A DNA stretch of 64,000 bases. It comes from Actinomadura sp. 6K520. GTDB taxonomy: Bacteria; Actinomycetota; Actinomycetes; Streptosporangiales; Streptosporangiaceae. The notes under the pieces were generated by a model. It had not been told where the DNA came from, made no database searches, and saw nothing but the letters and a program-made list of their open reading frames with translations. Position numbers and translations under genes: made by a program. The DNA lies in contig NZ_SMLC01000006.1 in assembly GCF_004349245.1 (NCBI RefSeq), positions 1 to 64,000 on the forward strand. Direction: 5' to 3'. Below are positions 28,208 through 37,722 of the stretch, piece after piece. Every line of letters begins with the position of its first letter. Within the stretch, counting starts at the first letter, position 1.

Positions 28208-29292
28208 TGAGCACGCCCACGCTAGCGCTGGTCGGTCTGTCGCAGACCGAACGCAGCATGCTCTTCGAGCAGATCACCGCCCTCGATCCCGACGCAGTGG
28301 CGCCGCTCGAGCGCGCCCGCTTCGGCGGCGCGCCCGGCTGGCTCGTCTCTGACGCCGCTCTCGCGCGTACGGTGCTGACAAACGGCATCGGCGTCAAGTC
28401 CAGACCGGCGGCCTCCCAGTTCAAGCTGGGTGGCGTCGGTGCTCGGCAGGGTAGAGAGGTCCGCTCGCTCAAGCGCGAACTTCTTCTCGCGCTCGGCTCC
28501 CTCGCCGAGCAGGAGGACCTCGTGCACAAGCATGTGGCCGCGGCCCTCGGTGCGCGCGAGGGGGTACTCCCCACCGGGCTCACCGAGGCGCTCACTTCCG
28601 CAACCATCAGCCTCGTTACGGGCACCGCGCCGGGCTCCGTTGACCAAACCGGTCTGCGCAACCAAGTGATGCAGACCTGGACGTTGATCGAGGACGCGAA
28701 CGCCACTGGTTCTCGGCACGACGCCTTCTACATCTATCTCCGAGGGTTGCTCAGCGCCTCCGGGTCGACCTTCCTTTCGTCACTCGAAGCCCGCGGCTGG
28801 AGGCGGGAGCAGATCGCAGAAGAGTTGCGGGCCATGATCTTGGCCGGATGGGGCAGCACCGCGGCAGCCATCACCAGCGCCATATCGCTGGGCGTCGCCG
28901 CGGACCTGCGCGGTGCGTTCGTGCTCGATGAGGTCCTTCGGCTCTACCCCCCGAGTTTCATGATCGGCCGAACCGTCGCCGAAAGCCGACGCGGTCTTCC
29001 GTTCGAACGCGGCGAGATCCTCCTCATAAGCCCATGGCTGATCCATCGCAGCAGCCGGGGCTGGCGTGCGCCACTCGACTTCGATCCGGAGCGGTGGAAG
29101 GACCGGCGGCCCGGCACGCCACGGTGGTTCCTACCTTTTGGACTCGGACCGCGGCGCTGTCCTGCGGCTCGCTTCGCCCGCACCCAGGCACAGGTGACCG
29201 GGAGCCTGCTCTGCACTGTGCGGCGACCAGACAGAACGGAAGTCGTCTTGCTGGAGAACCGAAGCCCGGCCCTGGTCCCCGCAGCCAGATGA
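28207..29292 (+). CDS. Cytochrome P450, short
   Basis: 361 residues, about 40 shorter than usual. The I-helix oxygen-binding motif is AGWGSTAAA, the ExxR pair is in DEVLRLYPPS, and the haem ligand loop is FGLGPRRCPAARFA with its cysteine. The shortening is in the N-terminal and B-C loop regions, where substrate recognition lies, which could suit a peptide or carrier-bound substrate. Last gene of the cluster; translation is coupled to the dioxygenase through a TGATG overlap. Confidence 0.85.
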   Translation: MSTPTLALVGLSQTERSMLFEQITALDPDAVAPLERARFGGAPGWLVSDAALARTVLTNGIGVKSRPAASQFKLGGVGARQGREVRSLKRELLLALGSLAEQEDLVHKHVAAALGAREGVLPTGLTEALTSATISLVTGTAPGSVDQTGLRNQVMQTWTLIEDANATGSRHDAFYIYLRGLLSASGSTFLSSLEARGWRREQIAEELRAMILAGWGSTAAAITSAISLGVAADLRGAFVLDEVLRLYPPSFMIGRTVAESRRGLPFERGEILLISPWLIHRSSRGWRAPLDFDPERWKDRRPGTPRWFLPFGLGPRRCPAARFARTQAQVTGSLLCTVRRPDRTEVVLLENRSPALVPAAR

Positions 29293-29383
29293 CAAGCCGT
29301 GCCACACCCCAGGGCCCAACCCACACTCGTACTCACGGCTCACTCACGCCTCGGGCCTGCAGAGGGGTCCACCTGTGAACGTC

Positions 29384-31108
29384 CTACTCGGGATCGCCGG
29401 TGGCGGGGTCGGGTTCGATCGCTGCGGTAGCGCCTGTACCGGCGCTCTTCTCCTTCTCGCCCGCCTCGAGGACGGGGTGGTGGTGCTGTTGAAGTTCGTG
29501 GCGTTCCGCGTCTGGGATGGTCATTGACTCGGCGAGCACCGCGGCGAGCGCGTCCACTTGTGCCTTGTCGACATCAGCGTGGAATACCGACCGGATGTTC
29601 TCATCGGCGGTGATGATGTCGATCGCCGAGCGCCCGTTTCCGTCCTGTGCGGGCGCCCGGACGTATCGCACCTGGTCGATCGGGATGCCCTGGCCGATCT
29701 GGCCGTGCTTGCGGAATGCGTTGGTCTTGGCCGTGATGATGCGGCGGTTCGTGACGGCGACCAGATTCTTCGCCACCGCCTTGTCGATCACCGCTGCCAC
29801 CTTCTCCTTCGCCCCGCCGGAGGCCGCGCCGAAAGTACCGAGGACCTCTAGCTGGTCGGGGAAGCCGAGGACGCGAAGGGTCTCGCCGTCCTCAAGGAAC
29901 CATCGCATGGTGCGAAGGTACGGATCGAGCTCCAGCGCCTCGGGCGCGCAGACGACGTCCGGCCTCTCAAGCGGAGGGACTGGCGGGTGGAGAGCGTCGG
30001 CAAGGGGCTGGATCGCGTCGAGAAGCTGCTTGCAGGTCAGCTTGGCGGCCTTCGAATCCCTACGGTTACGGGTCAGCGGCACCGTCGCGCGGCCGGGGAG
30101 TTCGGCGATGACGCGCAGTTCCCGCGTCAGTGAGTAGACGAGGCTCCTCAACTCGGTCAGCGCGGTGTCGCGCTCCGCACGGGTGTCGCGCTCGATGACT
30201 TCGACGAGCCCCGCCTCGTCCTCGCGTCCCGCCGCGCTCACTTTCGCGGCGCGGAGCACCTGGTACTTCGTCCAGGCTTCGAGGGAGGACCGGAGCGCGT
30301 AGGCGTCGAAGACGATGGCCTCGGCGTTCATTTCGAGGTACTCGCGGCAGCCGTGCGCGTCGAGTTGCTTGATCTTCCGGACGTGGGAACCGACGTTCTG
30401 CTGATACTGGTCACGCGCCTTGAGCAGTTCTGCTCTCTTCGTCGCGACGGTATCCCACACGTGCGGCGTAACCGATGCGATCTCTTGTGCTTCGTGGAAG
30501 GCGACGTCGACGGCTTCGACGAGGCCCGTCAGCGTGGACCACTGGTCGTGGTGCAGTTCCGTGAGTACTTGGCTCGTCAGCGCGATGTTGGTCCTGACGA
30601 GGCCGGCGACCTCACTCAGCTGCAACTGAAGGGCGGCCATGGCCAGCGCCGGCCCGATGGCGGCCATCTTCTGCGCCGCACTGATTTTGGACACCGGGAT
30701 AAAGCGAGCCTGGTGAACGATCTTGCCGTTGAGGAATACGGCCCCGAGGTTCGCGCCGTCTTTGACGGCGAGCGTTCCGCCGGCGTTCAGTATGGCCAGC
30801 GTCGCGTCGGAGACCCGGTAGACCCCCTCCACGCTGGCGAACGCGTTCGCGAGGTTGCCGCCCACGTTGGCGGCGTTCCCGATCGTGGCGAGGAACGTGG
30901 AGATCTTCTCGCGGTCGCCGATTGACAGGAGCCTGGAGTCGACGGGCTCGAGTTCGAGGTCGGTTTTGAGCTTCTCCGGTAGATCTCCGAAGGCGAAGAC
31001 GGCCCCTGGAAGCACTTCCACCAGGACGGTTTCATCGTGGGCGACGGGCGAGGGGGCGGTGTCGGGGTCGTTGTCCGCAGGTTCGGAGCCATCCGTGGAA
31101 TTTTGCAT
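29384..31108 (-). CDS. Helical protein with C-terminal bacterial PH-like domain
   Basis: 574 residues, family not recognised. Residues about 90-330 are helical and amphipathic; a C-terminal section (AVTNRRIITAKTN... IPIDQVRYVRAP... DIITADENIRSVF) has the pattern of short bacterial PH domains (bPH_2/YokE type). An AAGGAGA site precedes the ATG. It is the third gene after the SbcD- and SbcC-like genes, with a 72-base gap, so it is probably co-transcribed. A membrane or complex-tethering role is a guess. Confidence 0.55.
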   Translation of the reverse strand: MQNSTDGSEPADNDPDTAPSPVAHDETVLVEVLPGAVFAFGDLPEKLKTDLELEPVDSRLLSIGDREKISTFLATIGNAANVGGNLANAFASVEGVYRVSDATLAILNAGGTLAVKDGANLGAVFLNGKIVHQARFIPVSKISAAQKMAAIGPALAMAALQLQLSEVAGLVRTNIALTSQVLTELHHDQWSTLTGLVEAVDVAFHEAQEIASVTPHVWDTVATKRAELLKARDQYQQNVGSHVRKIKQLDAHGCREYLEMNAEAIVFDAYALRSSLEAWTKYQVLRAAKVSAAGREDEAGLVEVIERDTRAERDTALTELRSLVYSLTRELRVIAELPGRATVPLTRNRRDSKAAKLTCKQLLDAIQPLADALHPPVPPLERPDVVCAPEALELDPYLRTMRWFLEDGETLRVLGFPDQLEVLGTFGAASGGAKEKVAAVIDKAVAKNLVAVTNRRIITAKTNAFRKHGQIGQGIPIDQVRYVRAPAQDGNGRSAIDIITADENIRSVFHADVDKAQVDALAAVLAESMTIPDAERHELQQHHHPVLEAGEKEKSAGTGATAAIEPDPATGDPE

Positions 31109-31180
31109 GCGGGTCTCCTTGCGCCGGGGGGTGTGGAACGGTCAGGAGTGGGCTTGGCCAGCAGAAGAGTACGTGTCGTG

Positions 31181-34100
31181 CTATCCGGGCTGACTGCGAG
31201 GCAGGTGGTGGACGTGGCAGTGGTCCTTGGGTAGTTGCTTTGCGGCGCTGCGGATTACGTGTTCGTGGTGTGTGAAGACGATGATCTGGAATCGGTCGGC
31301 CATGGTGTCGAGGACGTGCAGGGCCGCCTCCGTGCGCTGTTCGTCGAATGTCATGAAGATGTCGTCGACGGCGATCGGGAGGGCGTTGCCTGCTGCGGCA
31401 TGGCGTTCGAGGGTGGCGAGGCGCAGCGCCAGGTAGAGCTGGTCGCGAGTGCCCTCGCTGAGTGCGGTGGGAGGCAGCGTTCCCGTGGACGACTTGGCGC
31501 GGATGCTCGGACGCTCCTCGTCGGATAGTTCGAGCCCGGTATAGCGGCCCAGGCTCAGCTTGGCGAACATTTCCGAAGCCTGCGCCAAGACCGGTTCCTG
31601 GTCGCTGTTCCGGTATTCGTCCATGCAGGCCAGGAGGGCGACCCTCGCGGCCTCCAGGCGCAGGAATTCCTCGGCGTCTTCCGCCAGTTCGGCACAGGTC
31701 GCGGCGATGTCGGCGGTGACGCGGGCGGCGTCTTCCCCGCCGTTGAGCCGGGCGAACGCATCCCGCCGCGTGGTCCGCTGTTCCAGCCAGCGGTCCCTGG
31801 TCTCCTCTAGTTCGCTGATCCGCTGGTCGAGTTCGACCAGCTCAGCCGTCAGCTTATCGGCGGACGTCCCATGGCCGCGGAGCCGGGCGAGCTCTGCCCC
31901 GGACGGAAGTGCCCGCTGGATGTTCGCCAGGGCGGTCGACTTCTCCCTCAGGTCGCGGGCGCGGCCCACCGCGTCCTCCATCTCGGCGATCGTGGATACG
32001 CCGAGGCGTGCGCGGAAGTCCTGGAGGCGGCTCTCGATCTCCTTCAGTTCGTGCGAAGCGTCCTCGATCTGCTTATCGAGATTCGACTTGTGGTCGAGCA
32101 GGCCCTGGCGCGTGCGGTCGTCGTCCCGTTGCCGCTGAAGGTCCCGTTCCAGGGTTTCGATGGCCTGGTGCCAGCCGATGGTGGACGTCGGGACGCTTCG
32201 GCCGCAGGAACGCAGCGTCTCCCGCAGCAGCCCTTCGAAGTCGGAGATCCGCTTCTCGGCCTGCCGGAGCGCGTCTTCGATCGCGGTCGCCGCGTCGACT
32301 TCGCCCGCCACCTGGAACAGGACGTTCAACTCGGTCAGAGCGGTGTCGAAGTCACGGTCCGCGGGCAGGCCGGCGTCGCCGAGGAACCGTCGCCACTGCT
32401 CCCCGTGCTCCTCAACGTCCTTCGCCGCGCGGGTCTCGGCTGCCTCCGCATCGGCGAGTTCGGCTTCGGCGTTGTCGAGGTCGCGCTGCGCCACGGCGCG
32501 TTTCGCGGCGGCTGCGTCGTGCTCGTCGAGGCGGGCGCCGGCCGTGCTCAGGACTTCGGTGAACAGCACGGCGGCGTCGGTGGACGGCGGGGCGTCGCCG
32601 AGTCGCAGCAGGTCCTTGAGCCGGGCCGTGTGCGCTTGGAGGCGGTCGCGCTGTTCGCGGAGGTCGATGCGGACGTCCTGGAGGTCCTGCGCTTCGGTCT
32701 TGAGCCTGTCGACGGCGTCCAGGACGCCCGTTCCCCGGCCCGGTTCGGGCGACGGCGCGGGAAAACCGTCCCATAGTGCGTCCCAGGACTGCCGGGCCTG
32801 GGTCAGGTCGGTGTGCGCCTCCTCCACCGCCGCCTGGAGTTCGGGGACGGCCGATTCCAGCTCGGCGATCTCACGCTCGGTCTCGGCGCGTTTGTTCACC
32901 TCTTCCGCGTGCTGCAGCATCAGGTCGACGGTGGTGTCGGCTCGCCGCACGGCCTCTTGGAGGGGGGCTTCGGCGTCCGGGTCGTCCCGGAACCTGGTGA
33001 TGAGGTCGTCTCGCAGGGCGCGGTGGGCGCGCAGGTCGTCGCGGGTCGGTGGGGCGTCGCCGGTGACGAGCCGGGCGAGCTTCCTCCGGTACGTCGCTAG
33101 GCGCCGCTGAGTCTGGTCGAGTTCAGCGGCGCGTTCGCTATGTCCCTTGTCGAGTTCGCGGTGGCCGGCCTCGGCTTCGGTGACTCGTCCTAGCTCGGGG
33201 AGCCGGAGGTTGAGGACGTCCTCGGGTGGCAACTCGGGAAGGTCGAGCCGGTTGAGGGTCTGCTGGAATCGCTGCGCGCACTTCTTCTCCGTGGCCTGGG
33301 TGCTCGTCAGCTTGTCCGGCAGGTCGTGCGGGACCGCGATGTACGCGTTCTTCAGCGGTGTGACGTCCTCGCTCGCCGGGAGTGAGCTGAGCTCCTTGCC
33401 GAGCCGTTCGCTCTTCTCCCGGTGTCGCTCGACCGTGTCCCGGGCGCGGTCGAGGGCTTCGTGGCGCTTGCGGCCCTCGTCCCTCAGGTTCTGGCCGGTC
33501 GTGCGGAGAGCGGCGGGGAGCCGGTAGAGGTGTTCGTCGGTCAGGGTCGCACGCGGATGGACGGTGCGCAGCCGCGATTCGGCTTCGTTGCGTGTTCGGG
33601 CGGCCTTCCCGGACGACTCGTCCCGCTGCGTCACCGCATCGAGGATCGCCGTGATCTCCTTGGAGAGCCGCTCGATCGCGGCGGCGTTCGGGAGAGGGGA
33701 GCCGTCGTCGCCCGTCGTGGCGAGCCGCTGATCGATGTCCTCGACGAGCGGGGCGTTCTTCGAGCACACCGCGTGGTGGTTGCTCTGCTCCCTCAGCAGG
33801 TCGCCGAGCTGCTCGCGGATGTCGTCGGGGGCCGACGGTCCCCGTGCGGTGATCTCCGCGATCTGGTCTTCCAGGTCACGCTGCTCATCCAGGAGGGGAA
33901 GTATCCCGAGGAGCCGCTGCTTGTCCTCGCGGAGCACTTGCACGCGCTTCAGTTCCTTCTCGGCCGCCACGAGGTTGGCCCCGGCTTCGGCCGCGGCCTG
34001 TTCGGCGCCCCGATACTGGCCGGGCTGCAGCGTGGCTTCGCGGGCGGTCAGCCGGAGCTCTTTCAGGCGTCCCAGCGCGACGTTGATTCGCGGGTTCGTC

Positions 34101-34624
34101 CTTCCGCGCACCCGGAACAGGCGGTCTTGCCGACTCTCGATCGTGTCCAGGACGGCCTTCAAGCGCATCCCCGACCGCGCGGCGGCGAGCATCTGGGCCA
34201 TGTCGCCTTCGCCTGATGAGAGCAGTTTCCCGCCTCTGCGCAGTTCGTCGCTGTTGAGGGCGAACTCGGTGGTGAAGGTGTCGCGATCGATGCCGCCGAG
34301 GAACGGGGCGAGCGCGTCCTGGCCGATCGGCGTTCCGTCGCCGTCCACGAGCGCGTCTTTGCGCTTCTTCCTGCGGACGATCTCCAGTGCCACCCCGTCG
34401 GCCGTCGAGAGGCGGGCGCCGAGCCGGGTCCGGGCGCGGTGCAGGAAAGCGTACGGGGAGTTGTGATCGATGCCGTACAGCAGTTGGTCCAGGGCGCTGA
34501 GCGCGGTGGACTTGCCGGCCTCGTTCGGGCCGTGGACCAGGTGGACGCCGGGGGCGCCCAGGTCGTGCAGGCTGTGGCCGTCGAAGGCACCGTAGGCGAT
34601 GAGGTCGAGGCGTTCGATGCGCAT
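31181..34624 (-). CDS. SbcC/YhaN-like AAA ATPase (Rad50 family)
   Basis: About 1147 residues. Walker A GPNEAGKST at the N-terminus, two long coiled-coil arms, then ABC signature ALSEGTRDQLYLALRLATLE and Walker B PIAVDDIFMTFDEQR with the H-loop FTHHEH. There is no obvious zinc-hook CxxC, as in YhaN-type proteins. With the SbcD-like protein it should form an ATP-dependent DNA-end nuclease. Start at ATG 34624, five bases after the SbcD-like stop; an in-frame GTG three codons earlier overlaps that stop. Confidence 0.88.
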   Translation of the reverse strand: MRIERLDLIAYGAFDGHSLHDLGAPGVHLVHGPNEAGKSTALSALDQLLYGIDHNSPYAFLHRARTRLGARLSTADGVALEIVRRKKRKDALVDGDGTPIGQDALAPFLGGIDRDTFTTEFALNSDELRRGGKLLSSGEGDMAQMLAAARSGMRLKAVLDTIESRQDRLFRVRGRTNPRINVALGRLKELRLTAREATLQPGQYRGAEQAAAEAGANLVAAEKELKRVQVLREDKQRLLGILPLLDEQRDLEDQIAEITARGPSAPDDIREQLGDLLREQSNHHAVCSKNAPLVEDIDQRLATTGDDGSPLPNAAAIERLSKEITAILDAVTQRDESSGKAARTRNEAESRLRTVHPRATLTDEHLYRLPAALRTTGQNLRDEGRKRHEALDRARDTVERHREKSERLGKELSSLPASEDVTPLKNAYIAVPHDLPDKLTSTQATEKKCAQRFQQTLNRLDLPELPPEDVLNLRLPELGRVTEAEAGHRELDKGHSERAAELDQTQRRLATYRRKLARLVTGDAPPTRDDLRAHRALRDDLITRFRDDPDAEAPLQEAVRRADTTVDLMLQHAEEVNKRAETEREIAELESAVPELQAAVEEAHTDLTQARQSWDALWDGFPAPSPEPGRGTGVLDAVDRLKTEAQDLQDVRIDLREQRDRLQAHTARLKDLLRLGDAPPSTDAAVLFTEVLSTAGARLDEHDAAAAKRAVAQRDLDNAEAELADAEAAETRAAKDVEEHGEQWRRFLGDAGLPADRDFDTALTELNVLFQVAGEVDAATAIEDALRQAEKRISDFEGLLRETLRSCGRSVPTSTIGWHQAIETLERDLQRQRDDDRTRQGLLDHKSNLDKQIEDASHELKEIESRLQDFRARLGVSTIAEMEDAVGRARDLREKSTALANIQRALPSGAELARLRGHGTSADKLTAELVELDQRISELEETRDRWLEQRTTRRDAFARLNGGEDAARVTADIAATCAELAEDAEEFLRLEAARVALLACMDEYRNSDQEPVLAQASEMFAKLSLGRYTGLELSDEERPSIRAKSSTGTLPPTALSEGTRDQLYLALRLATLERHAAAGNALPIAVDDIFMTFDEQRTEAALHVLDTMADRFQIIVFTHHEHVIRSAAKQLPKDHCHVHHLPRSQPG

Positions 34625-34629
34625 TCCGG

Positions 34630-35865
34630 TCACCGCGCTTCCTGCAGGAGGGATTCCACGAGCTGGTAGGCGTCGTCGGCCAGGCTTCTGATCCACGCCC
34701 GGTCGTGCGGGGCGATGCCTTCCGCCCCTCTGAGCTCGGCCGGCATCCTTCCGATGAGCGGGTGGCTGGAAAGCCGGGCCATGAGACCGTCCGGGTCGGT
34801 GCCGAGGACGGAGAGGGTGCGGCGAAGGTCGGTCAAGAGCCCGGAGACTCCCTCACCGGAGTCGCCGTCGTCGCCGGACGTGCGGACCTGGACCTTCTCC
34901 AGCCACAGGTGCGGGTAGTGCCCGGCCGCCGCCCGGAGCTCGTTGACGATCCGCTCGCGGTCCCGCCACAGCGCGGCGTGCGCGGACGTCGCCCCGGTGA
35001 GGACGACGCGGACGGCCGTCAGACGCTCCTTCGAGACCTGCTGGAAGTGCTCATGGACCAGGCTGAGCACCTGGTCCACGTCCTCGCGATCGGTGACGTC
35101 GACGTCGAGACGCTCCCACCGCGCGGTGTCCAGGTCATGGTGCTGGACCTTCTCGACCGTGAGGTCGCCATCGACGGTGACGACGAAGCAGCCCTTCGGG
35201 CCCGTCTCGCGAGCGTGCCGTCCCTGGATGTTGCCGGGGTAGACGATCCAGGGCTCGTTCCGGACGATCTGCTGCTTGTGGACGTGCCCGAGCGCCCAGT
35301 AGTCGTAGTCCCGGGCTTCGAGGTCCGCGACCGTGCAGGGCGCATACCGCTTGTGCTCGCGATAGCCGCCTTCGAGGCCCGTGTGCAGCAGGCCGACGTT
35401 GAACAGGCCGCCGTCTCGCGCCGGGTATGCGGTGACGAGGTTCTCGTCGAGGTCCCATCTGGCGAAGCCCTGGCCATGGACGGCGAGTCCGGCCTTCTCG
35501 TCCCGGACGGTTTCGGGCCTGTCCGTCGCGAACATGTGCACGTTGTCGGGAGGCCGGAGTGAACGCGTCATGAGGTTCTGCGCGTCGTGGTTCCCCGAGA
35601 CCATGTACACGCGGATGCCCGCCCGCCCGAGGCGCGCCATCTGGCCGCTGAAGTAGAGGCCGGTCTGGTAGTCCTGCCAGTCCCCGTCGTAGACGTCGCC
35701 GGCCAGGAGGACGGCGTCCACGGGCAGGTCGATCGCGAGCCGGACGAGGTTCTCCAGGGCTCTCCGAGTGGCGAGGCGCAGATCTTCTTCGGGTGCGCCC
35801 TCGTAGGCCGCGAGCCCCCGCAGCGGGCTGTCGATGTGAAGATCGGCGGCATGCAGGATCTTCAT
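34630..35865 (-). CDS. SbcD/YhaO-like metallophosphoesterase nuclease
   Basis: 411 residues. Calcineurin-type motifs: HAADLHID at the start, LAGDVYDG, VSGNHDAQ, then GLLHTGLEG and WALGHVHKQQ. These residues bind two Mn ions in Mre11/SbcD. The C-terminal 150 residues serve as ATPase contact. First gene of the three-gene minus-strand operon with the YhaN-like ATPase and PH-domain protein. Confidence 0.9.
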   Translation of the reverse strand: MKILHAADLHIDSPLRGLAAYEGAPEEDLRLATRRALENLVRLAIDLPVDAVLLAGDVYDGDWQDYQTGLYFSGQMARLGRAGIRVYMVSGNHDAQNLMTRSLRPPDNVHMFATDRPETVRDEKAGLAVHGQGFARWDLDENLVTAYPARDGGLFNVGLLHTGLEGGYREHKRYAPCTVADLEARDYDYWALGHVHKQQIVRNEPWIVYPGNIQGRHARETGPKGCFVVTVDGDLTVEKVQHHDLDTARWERLDVDVTDREDVDQVLSLVHEHFQQVSKERLTAVRVVLTGATSAHAALWRDRERIVNELRAAAGHYPHLWLEKVQVRTSGDDGDSGEGVSGLLTDLRRTLSVLGTDPDGLMARLSSHPLIGRMPAELRGAEGIAPHDRAWIRSLADDAYQLVESLLQEAR

Positions 35866-36040
35866 GGTCCCCCCGTTCGCTGGCAGCCGGAGCGCTGCGT
35901 CCAGTGATCCTGTGGCGAGGGGACTGGAGGAACGCTAGCGGGCTGTTGTGGTTTATCTGCTCAAAGTGACGAAACAGCGGTTTTGTGACGACGGAGGCCG
36001 GTCTTCCAGCAGCGCTAGACCCGCCGGCCACCCTTTCCGT

Positions 36041-36517
36041 TCAGGAGGCGACCTCCGCGCGGGCGGCCTCGTCGAACAGGGGGTTGGTCATCGCGACGCC
36101 TTTGGGGCGGAACCTGCCCTTCGCGCAGACCGTGCCCGTGGCCTTCTCGCCGGGGGCGAGTTCCGTGGTGGCGATCTGGCCCTCGTAGTCGCCGAGGGCG
36201 GTGCTGCTGTCGTGCTTGGTGTTGCCGGTGTCGGTGATGGAGAAGTAGAGCGGGTTCACCTCAAGCTGCTTCTTGGTCTGGTTGGTGACGGTGACCTTGA
36301 CGCAGGACAGGGCGCCGCCGTCGCTGAGGACGCTCCGCTTCGGCTTCGTGCGCTTGGCGGTCAGCTTGATCGGGACGTTCTTGCGCTCGCCCGCGCCGCC
36401 GTCCTCGCCCGCCGCCTTGCCGGACTCGGCGGGCTGGATGGCGACCGGGTCCTCCTCCAGCTCGCAGCCGGCGGTGAGGACGGCGATCGCGGCGAGTCCG
36501 ATGATCATCTTGCGCAT
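36041..36517 (-). CDS. Secreted lipoprotein, DUF4352-like
   Basis: 158 residues with a lipoprotein signal peptide: MRKMIIGLAAIAVL followed by the lipobox LTAGC. The mature part is a beta-rich domain (CVKVTVTNQTKKQLEVNPLY... TTELAPGEKATGTVC) like DUF4352/TRF2-like immunoglobulin folds often found on actinobacterial lipoproteins. It would sit on the outer face of the membrane. It stands alone between two operons; its role in this setting is unknown. Confidence 0.75.
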   Translation of the reverse strand: MRKMIIGLAAIAVLTAGCELEEDPVAIQPAESGKAAGEDGGAGERKNVPIKLTAKRTKPKRSVLSDGGALSCVKVTVTNQTKKQLEVNPLYFSITDTGNTKHDSSTALGDYEGQIATTELAPGEKATGTVCAKGRFRPKGVAMTNPLFDEAARAEVAS

Positions 36518-36659
36518 GGTGTGCTCCTGTTCCGGGCGCGGCGGGTCGTCGCGCCGGTCGTGGGTTTCCGGGATGGGGCGCCGCCGCCCGCCGGTGCCGG
36601 TGGTTTCGCGGACGGCGGCGCGTATCGGGGCTGCGGTGGCCGGCCCCTGTGCGGGCTGG

Positions 36660-37592
36660 TCAGCCCTCGGCCACCGCGAGGAGCTCGTGGAACTCCTCGG
36701 CGTCGATCACGGTGATGCCGTGACCGTTGTCGCGGAGGCTCTCGGCCTTCGCGAGCTTTCCGGTCTTCTTCGCGCCGGGGGCGAGCAGGTGCGGGGGGAC
36801 GTGGCCGACGACCAGCAGGTCAACGGCCTGGGTGACGTTGTCGACGGTCCGGGCCCCGAGACCGGCGATCCGGTCGGCGGCCTCGTTCCGCGTCATGCCG
36901 GGCAGTGAGCCGGTGAAGCAGACGGTGAGTCCGTAGAACGGGTTGTCGGGGCCGGCATTGGGGTTGGCGTCCGGGAACGGCTTGCGGGGCGGCGCTCCCC
37001 GGTAGAGGGAGCCCCGGCGGACACCGTCCCGGTACGAGCCCATCTGGATCTTGTGGGCGGCGAGGAGGTCGGCCAGAGCCGGGGTGCCCTGGCGCTTCAG
37101 CGCGGCGAGCATCACGTGGGCGGCGGCCCGCGCATCGGCGCCGGCGTCGTGGTGGTGCGGCAGGTCGATGCTCAGCGCGTCGGTGAGGACCGGCAGCTTG
37201 TAGGCGAGCAGTCCGGTCCAGGTGCGCCGGGCGATCACCAGCGTGCAGGCGAACCGGAGGTCCGGGACGGGGAGGCCGCTCGCCTCGCACGCTCCGGCGA
37301 GGACTCCCATGTCGAAGGCCGCGTTGTGCGCCACGAAGGGCGTGTCGCCGACGAACTGGACGATGCGCTCCACCACCTCCGGCCAGCGGGGCGCGTCCTC
37401 GACGTCGTTCGCCGTGATGCCGTGGATGCCGACGTTGAAGGCGTCGAAATGGTCGCGTCCGTCCGGGGGCCTGATCAGCGTCGACCACTCTTCGACGATC
37501 TCCCCCTCCTTCACCTTGGCCAGTCCGACCGAGCACGGGCTTCCCCGCAGGGAGTTCGCCGTCTCGAAGTCGATCGCCACCCAACTCGTCAT
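36660..37592 (-). CDS. DnaQ-type 3'-5' exonuclease with BRCT domain
   Basis: About 310 residues. Residues 1-170 form a DEDDh exonuclease: VAIDFETANS (Asp, Glu), VAHNAAFDMGVL (Asp), and HDAGADARAAAHV (His, Asp). Residues 225-310 are a BRCT domain (GLTVCFTGSLPGMTRNEAADRI). The family resembles the epsilon-subunit-like exonucleases with BRCT seen in actinobacteria, acting in DNA repair or in defence. ATG 37592 follows AGGAG. It is divergent from the methylase gene at 37723, and iterons lie between them. Confidence 0.85.
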   Translation of the reverse strand: MTSWVAIDFETANSLRGSPCSVGLAKVKEGEIVEEWSTLIRPPDGRDHFDAFNVGIHGITANDVEDAPRWPEVVERIVQFVGDTPFVAHNAAFDMGVLAGACEASGLPVPDLRFACTLVIARRTWTGLLAYKLPVLTDALSIDLPHHHDAGADARAAAHVMLAALKRQGTPALADLLAAHKIQMGSYRDGVRRGSLYRGAPPRKPFPDANPNAGPDNPFYGLTVCFTGSLPGMTRNEAADRIAGLGARTVDNVTQAVDLLVVGHVPPHLLAPGAKKTGKLAKAESLRDNGHGITVIDAEEFHELLAVAEG

Positions 37593-37616
37593 CAGTCGCT
37601 CCTCGCGCCGAACCGT

Positions 37617-37653
37617 TGAAAGCACTATCATGAAAGCACTCTATGAAAGCACT
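37617..37653. promoter_or_regulatory. Three TGAAAGCACT iterons in a divergent promoter
   Basis: The 10-mer TGAAAGCACT occurs at 37617-37626, 37631-37640 and 37644-37653 (steps of 14 and 13 bases), just upstream of both the exonuclease gene and the DISARM-like operon. A perfect 12-bp palindrome, AACGAGCTCGTT, follows at 37658-37669, and TACAGT (37683) could be a -10 box for the plus-strand operon. An operator for a regulator, perhaps one of the HTH proteins of the locus, is likely. Confidence 0.6.
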
Positions 37654-37722
37654 GTCAAACGAGCTCGTTCGGTTGGGTGATGTACAGTGGCGATGCTCCC
37701 GAAAGCTGGTAAGGACGATCTG

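Noticed and set aside
37617..37653. CRISPR array
   Set aside because: The repeats are only 10 bases with 3-4 base gaps; this is an iteron operator, not an array.
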